DNA from: Ochotona curzoniae
Taxonomy: Eukaryota; Chordata; Mammalia; Lagomorpha; Ochotonidae
Reading direction: 5' to 3'
Assembly (NCBI RefSeq): GCF_017591425.1
Contig: NW_024465751.1
Coordinates: 3,658,001 to 3,722,000 of the forward strand
DNA length: 64,000 bases
Positions 59,640 to 64,000 of this stretch are shown here, one piece after another. A program made the translations under genes and the position numbers. The notes under the pieces are model-generated. The model was given only the letters and a program-made list of their open reading frames with translations. It did not search any database and had not been told where the DNA came from. Numbering within the stretch: the first letter of the stretch is position 1; every line of letters starts with the position of its first letter.

Positions 59640-59990
59640 ATTTTGTATTGCGGATTTTCATTTAAGAGGGATGTGTGGTGGCTGTATAATGGAAACTATT
59701 ATGTCCAGATGTGAGGATGCAGTGCAATGTGCATCTCTACTTCCAGATCAGTGATGGACTACTAACGAGACTATTAGCTGTATCTTGACAATAGGTTGCT
59801 GGACTCTCTGCCATTGTCCATGCCCGCAATGATGAACATGTGACTGATTATAAAGAGCTATGTTATAGTGATAATATAAGGGAACTTGGGGAGGGGGGGA
59901 ATTAGGGGAAAGGACAGGGGAAATCCCAGGGCCTATAAAACTGTATCATAGAATGATGATAATAATTTTTTAAAAAGTTAAAATAAAAAT
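59640..59990 (+). mobile_element. L1-like 3' tail of copy D
   Basis: Tail with 'gtgtggtggctgtataatgg', 'gtgcatctctacttccagatcagtgatgg', 'cattgtccatgcccgcaatgatgaacatgtgactg', a polypurine tract at 59,885-59,925, 'gggcctataaaactgtatcatagaatgatgataataatttttt'. The same module is found alone at 7,745, 35,765, 62,818 (+) and 63,206 (-). Confidence 0.75.
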
Positions 59991-60002
59991 ATATTTTAAA
60001 AT

Positions 60003-60425
60003 CAGCAGCCTGGTGGCTGCTGGTGGGCACCGGGCTGGGGTGTCTCCATGCTCAGATCCCTGACTCCAGGCTCCGTGTGCACGTAGTGAGCTGTCCCCAG
60101 GCCTGCCTGGGTTTCAGGGGCTGCTCCCTTCAAGGTGAGTACACGGAGGGGGGAGGTCTCAGGGGCCTGGGCAGGCCCAGGGCCCACCCACTGCCACCAC
60201 TAAGCAGGGGATGGAATTGGGGAGGGGTGTGACCTTGGACCTGGAGGCTGAAACTTCTGGCAGCTTGCTGGCTGCTGGTGGGTCCCAGGCCGGGGCGTCT
60301 CTGTGCTTGGATCCCTGACTTCAGCCACCGCGTGCACGTGGTGAGCTGTCCCAGGGCAGCCAGTGCACCATTTGGCACCAGGCTCTGCCTGCTGGCTGCC
60401 AGGCCATGAGCTCTAGGGTTTTGGT
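60003..60425 (+). repeat. Tandem GC-rich 5' monomers of copy E
   Basis: Two units start with 'cagc..gctggctgctggtggg' at 60,003 and 60,259 (spacing about 255 bases). They share about 95 bases: 'gctgctggtggg', 'ggggtgtctccatgctcagatccctgact' against 'ggggcgtctctgtgcttggatccctgact', and 'cgtgcacgtggtgagctgtccc'. They are richer in G, C and CpG than the surroundings. An E-box CACGTG lies at 60,335-60,340. Such tandem 5' monomers resemble the promoter monomers of some rodent L1 families; promoter activity is inferred. Confidence 0.65.
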
Positions 60426-62436
60426 TGTTTGGATCACCGCTTTTGTAGTTCCACATTGAACCCACTGTGCTTCTGGGATGTAAATCAATCCTAAAGATTC
60501 CCAAAGACAGAGTAACCATTCATTTGAAGAACTTGTAATCACTGAACAATGCTGACCACTGAGCATCAGTCCATGCAAAACCTAAGACTTAGGGCTTGTT
60601 TAGCAGGATCGTATCCTATTACCTGACATGATGGTGGATCAGGAGACGGGTCACATTAGGCAGGGCCACAACATTAAAACTAGCACACCAGAGAACCATA
60701 TCCGGGGATAGATTCTGTGAGGGATGTGTGGGCCAAACCCTGTGGGAATTCTAGCCCCACGGGTTAGTTCAAGAGATGGGGTGGTGATGGACTAAGCTAG
60801 GTGTGACCAAGGAGCCTGCCATCAATCACAAGTTAAGGAACCGACAACTGTCCGGACTGCTCAAGGCAGCAGCACCCGAAAGGGCATCCTGAATAGGGTG
60901 TGTGGTAGGCTGGGCTGCAACGTTCACCAGCTCTTACAAGGCAGCTCTTACAGGCCATGGAAAGTTTCCCACTGACATACATTTGGCATGGGTCAGGGGC
61001 AGACCAGGCTGAATCAGTTCATGTCATTCACTGGCAAATCCGAGCACCAGAACATAGTGTGGGTCAAGCCAGGTTCGATAGCGACAAAAACCAGTGCACA
61101 ATACGGAATGCCAAAGTGAGGTTACCTGTACCAGATGTGACCACAGCACTCAACCAGCACACGTGAGAACCAGGAAGGAAAGGGGCAGAGCCGGCAGGGT
61201 GAATAAGTGGGGGTTCCCTTGCTGGACAGCTACTCCCACTGGAGAGCATGAGCTGGGATGGAGGCAAACCAGACTAGGCAGAGCTACAACACCTGTGCGC
61301 CTCATGTGGGCTAGATCAGGGAAAAGCCAGGCTGGGTTGATTGTTCTTACTGGTGCAAACTACAATTAGAGTGGATGAGGGTTGTTTGGGCTTAGCCACA
61401 GCATCAGATGGCACTAGGGACTAATTCCGTCAAGTTAAACCACAGAACTACCTGGAGAGTGCATAATCCGGGAGTGGGAATGGCCTGGGAAGGAAATAGT
61501 GGGCTCCTCCCTCTTGGGTTACCACTCCCATGGGAGGGCACAAAAACTAGTACAGGGGCTGGGGTGGCTAGACAGAGAGACACCCAAGAACATCTGTGAG
61601 GGCTGGATAGTTGAGCTGGTTACATGGAACTAGGCTTTAATGCCCATTGACATGTATGAGAGCCAAATTGGATGTGGGACAGGCTGGACTAGTCTGATAC
61701 ACATACTGGCAAACCAGGGTAGGGGAAAGGCCTCGGGGGGGTGGTTATTGTGGGTCGCTACAACTGGGTTGCAGCTCCCACTGGTTAACTGAGGGCCGAT
61801 AATGTGCTGGGCAGAACCAAGCTGGACTGCAACACCCATTGGTTCCAGTGGAAGACAGTGCTGGAAACAGAACCAACCCAGCAATTGCAACCACCAGCTG
61901 ATCAGGGTGATGGACTGTGCCGGGCCCTGTACTTGTTAGTACATACAAGATTCTGGTCTGGGAATACCTCAAACAAAGTTTCTTTGGGGATCCCCCCAAT
62001 CAAATTGCCAGAGTCAGAACCCTAACTATCAAAGACAGAGGACAGAACAAGTCAATCAACCACCGCAGATATATGCTGGCAGTGAAAAACTGGGAAACGG
62101 AGATTCTATGTTGGGCTATGTCAATCAGTGCATTCTTCAATGACCTCATCATGCTTAGAGTGGCAAGATTGGCAGCAAATTATAACTGTTGAACTATCAA
62201 AACCACTTGAGCAAGACCCTCGGAGCATGCCCCACATCAGGGACCTGGGGTGGGTGGGAGACTGGGTGGGGCTTCTCCCTCAATATCCCCCTTTACCTCA
62301 GATACATGAAGGAAACAATATGGAACGAATAGTCTTACCCACTTTCCTGTAGCCCTTGAACCTTTTTACTCTAATTAGCTGTATCAAGATTGTCAAAAAT
62401 ATAATAAAAATGGAAAAAATATTAAAAAAAAACAAA
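60003..62436 (+). mobile_element. Composite VNTR retroelement, copy E (with GC-rich 5' monomers)
   Basis: It starts within about 15 bases of the A-rich end of copy D. It has two GC-rich 5' monomers (60,003 and 60,259), a head (60,580-60,830: 'cacattaggcagggccacaacattaaaactagc'), a shortened core (60,830-61,980), and a body that lacks about 170 bases present in C and D (junction near 62,030). The 3' end is the copy C/A type: 'cccttgaacctttttactctaatt...caaaaatataataaaaatgg' plus an A run. The box 'tttctttggggatccccccaa' at 61,979 matches copy C at 15,324. No conserved reading frame. Confidence 0.77.
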
Positions 62437-62439
62437 AGG

Positions 62440-62805
62440 AAGCAACTTCAGTGTCCACTAGTGGGTGAACAGATAAAGATGATGCATATACACAGTGAAT
62501 AGCAATCAAGCAGGAAAAGAATGAAATCTTGCCATCTGTAGCCACATGGAATCACCATATCATGTGAAATAAACCAGACACAGAAAGACAAATATTTCAT
62601 CGTCTCACTCATATGTGGAATCCAAAAAACATTGACCTTGTGGGCGTTGAGAGTACAGTGGAGGTTACCAGAGGCCATAAAGGACAGAGGCCAGCAGGGC
62701 TGGGGAAGGCTGGTCAATGTGTACCAAGTCATTTTGGAGTAAATGCTGTCATTCTTCTCCCCAGGATGGAGGGGTGCACAGACAATGCTAACGTGCTGCA
62801 TAGTT
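62440..62805 (+). mobile_element. Ancient L1M 3' end relic
   Basis: Very clear L1 3' sequence: 'gcatatacacagtgaatagcaatcaagcaggaaaagaatgaaatc', 'ccatctgtagccacatggaatcacc', 'catgtgaaataaaccagacacagaaagacaaatatttcatcgtctcactcatatgtggaatcc', 'gaggttaccagaggccataaagg'. It is the end of ORF2 and the start of the 3' UTR of an old L1M element. No intact frame. Confidence 0.88.
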
Positions 62806-62817
62806 TTCTTTAAATAA

Positions 62818-63082
62818 AAAGAGGATTCCCAGTGAAACAGTTCAATGTACCTTGACAATATAATACTGGCTTTTCTACCTTTGTCTATACTTAAAATTGC
62901 GTGATGCACTTAAGTAGCAGAATGTTAGACCTGAGGCTCTTGCTGAAGGACTGTGTTATTGTGGTAATATGGGAGGAAATGATGGGAGTGGAAGATGTGG
63001 AGGGGAAACGGGGGGGGGGAAGGTGAGGAAATCCCTATACTTTTAGGACTGTATAATGGCAAATAATAATAATTTTTTTAAA
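62818..63082 (+). mobile_element. Isolated L1-like 3' tail, plus strand
   Basis: Matches the copy D tail: 'gattcccagtgaaacagttcaatgtaccttgacaatataatactggcttttctacc', a polypurine tract at 62,971-63,035 containing a G10 run, then 'aggactgtataatggcaaataataataattttttt'. It is inserted after the L1M relic. Confidence 0.72.
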
Positions 63083-63205
63083 GCTTGAAGAAAGGATCTT
63101 GAGTGTTTTCACCATTGAGAAATGACAAATACTTCGAGAGATAGATATGTCAACCCCAAGATTGTCATATACTTAATATCTGATAGCCAACTTATGTTTT
63201 CATGG

Positions 63206-63330
63206 TTTTTTTTTATTGATTATATTGCATTATGTGACACAGTTTTATAGGCAGTGGGATTTCCCCCCTCCCCAAACCGCGCTCCCCCGCAAGGTGGATT
63301 CCTCCACCTTGTTGCATTTTCATGTTTTAA
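63206..63330 (-). mobile_element. L1-like 3' tail fragment, minus strand
   Basis: A T run (63,207-63,216) is followed by 'attgattatattgcattatgtgacacagttttataggcagtgggatttcccccctcccc'. The reverse strand reads as the end of the copy D tail ('gaaatccc..gcctataaaactgt.tcat'). It faces the plus-strand copy at 62,818. Confidence 0.7.
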
Positions 63331-64000
63331 AACCAGAATGCAAATATCCTGAACAGGAAGTTCAAGCACTTCAGTCCCTGGACTGGGCTGTTTCTGCACA
63401 AATACATCATTGACGCATCAGTGTTGTGTGTTTCATCTGGGGAATCTAAGCTGGAGACCCAGCTCATGTTGGAATGTGCTGATGAAGTTCAATCCCACAC
63501 TCTGGAAACTGGAAAGTTGATGTTTCTTAAGGGCTGATTCCCTTCCCCTAACTTTGATTCCACAACTTTCAAACTTGACTGCACCATGTACTCCACATTT
63601 CCATGTTATTTTCTTTTTTAAGCCCCATTTCTTCCTCCCCACAAATACCTTTCAAGATAGAAACATCTTTACTTTACATGTGGGCAAGCAACTTGCACAA
63701 GATCCCAGAACAAATGAAAAAATGACAAAACTTCAAGAAGGGCCAAATCTAAAGAGCTTCCAATGTTTGCATTGGTCAGCAGATCTGCTAACCAGAGCTG
63801 AGGAAACACAGATTCCAATTCACTACTTTGAAAATGGAGATTTAAAGAACTGCAAAGAGAGGAACTAAGGAAGCAGCAATGAATACATATCTCCTATAGG
63901 AAGATGTGACAAGAATGGAACATGAGCCAGCACAAATCAGCAGGGATAGAGATGAGAGTGGGATGCTATGGCATTGCCATGGCAACTAAAGGAAGGACTT
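63331..64000. other. Intergenic DNA, no gene seen
   Basis: Unique sequence to the window end; the 104-codon frame at 63,554-63,868 has no recognisable feature. Confidence 0.5.

Larger units (their letters stand above)
56520..59990 (+). mobile_element. Composite VNTR retroelement, copy D (longest, with L1-like 3' tail)
   Basis: About 3.5 kb. A 5' block (56,520-56,600: 'gagcggccagtgtgctcat...cctgctggcc...gatgagctctgggg') matches copy E at 60,352-60,420. The head (56,645-57,080) matches copies A, C and E around 'cacattaggcagggccatgacactaaccagc'. The core of 55-60 bp sub-repeats runs from 57,080 to 59,100; successive 'acccac-tgg' marks at 58,208, 58,265, 58,323, 58,385 and 58,438 show the spacing. 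The body (59,100-59,600) matches C and A. From about 59,640 it continues into a different tail with 'ggtccatgcccgcaatgatgaac'-like sequence, a G-rich purine tract (59,885-59,925) and AATAATAATT, like an L1 3' UTR. No long conserved frame exists. Confidence 0.8.

Overview
This window is mammalian nuclear DNA with one protein-coding exon and about 63 kb of intergenic sequence full of repeats. The many copies of the lagomorph tRNA-derived C-SINE point firmly to a lagomorph. The 3' half of the youngest-looking copies (ending in a 'tatatctgactttg' box before the A tail) fits pika (Ochotona) better than rabbit, from my memory of the families; that part is inference.

Layout. Positions 1-553 are the end of an intron. 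Positions 554-1041 are the last coding exon of ADCY8 (Ca2+/calmodulin-stimulated adenylyl cyclase 8): the end of the C2 catalytic domain and the whole C2b tail, then a 3' UTR with two close polyadenylation signals. Everything to the right lies downstream of ADCY8. I found no other exon, RNA gene or intact retrotransposon ORF. All the other open frames are short, lie in repeats or are not conserved between repeat copies.

Repeats. (1) About 20 C-SINEs in both orientations. (2) Old mammalian repeats: MIR, L2, L1M/HAL1 relics, MaLR/ERVL-type LTRs and small palindromic DNA-transposon relics. (3) Five copies of a long composite element that I do not recognise, here called copies A-E: A 5,918-7,745 (-), B 30,739-32,935 (-), C 13,205-15,945 (+), D 56,520-59,990 (+), E 60,003-62,436 (+). 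Together they make about a fifth of the window. The best-preserved copies read: GC-rich 5' block (two monomers about 255 bp apart in E), a 'head' of about 300 bp, a core of degenerate 55-60 bp sub-repeats, a body of roughly 400-600 bp, and an A-rich 3' end. Copy D instead ends in a 3' tail with a G-rich polypurine tract, like a LINE-1 3' UTR. That tail also occurs alone at four other places. The sub-repeats line up copy to copy, so the array was already diverged when the element spread. No reading frame is shared, so it looks like a non-autonomous element copied by L1 machinery. This is the main candidate for something undescribed.

Regulation. Good CTCF-type motifs lie at 11,334 and 15,982 (minus strand) and 49,553 (plus strand), with a weaker one at 8,527 (minus). 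They point away from one another across the centre of the window, as at a domain boundary. A palindromic homeodomain pair next to an AP-1 site lies at 44,091-44,115. All identifications are by eye; repeat boundaries are good to tens of bases.
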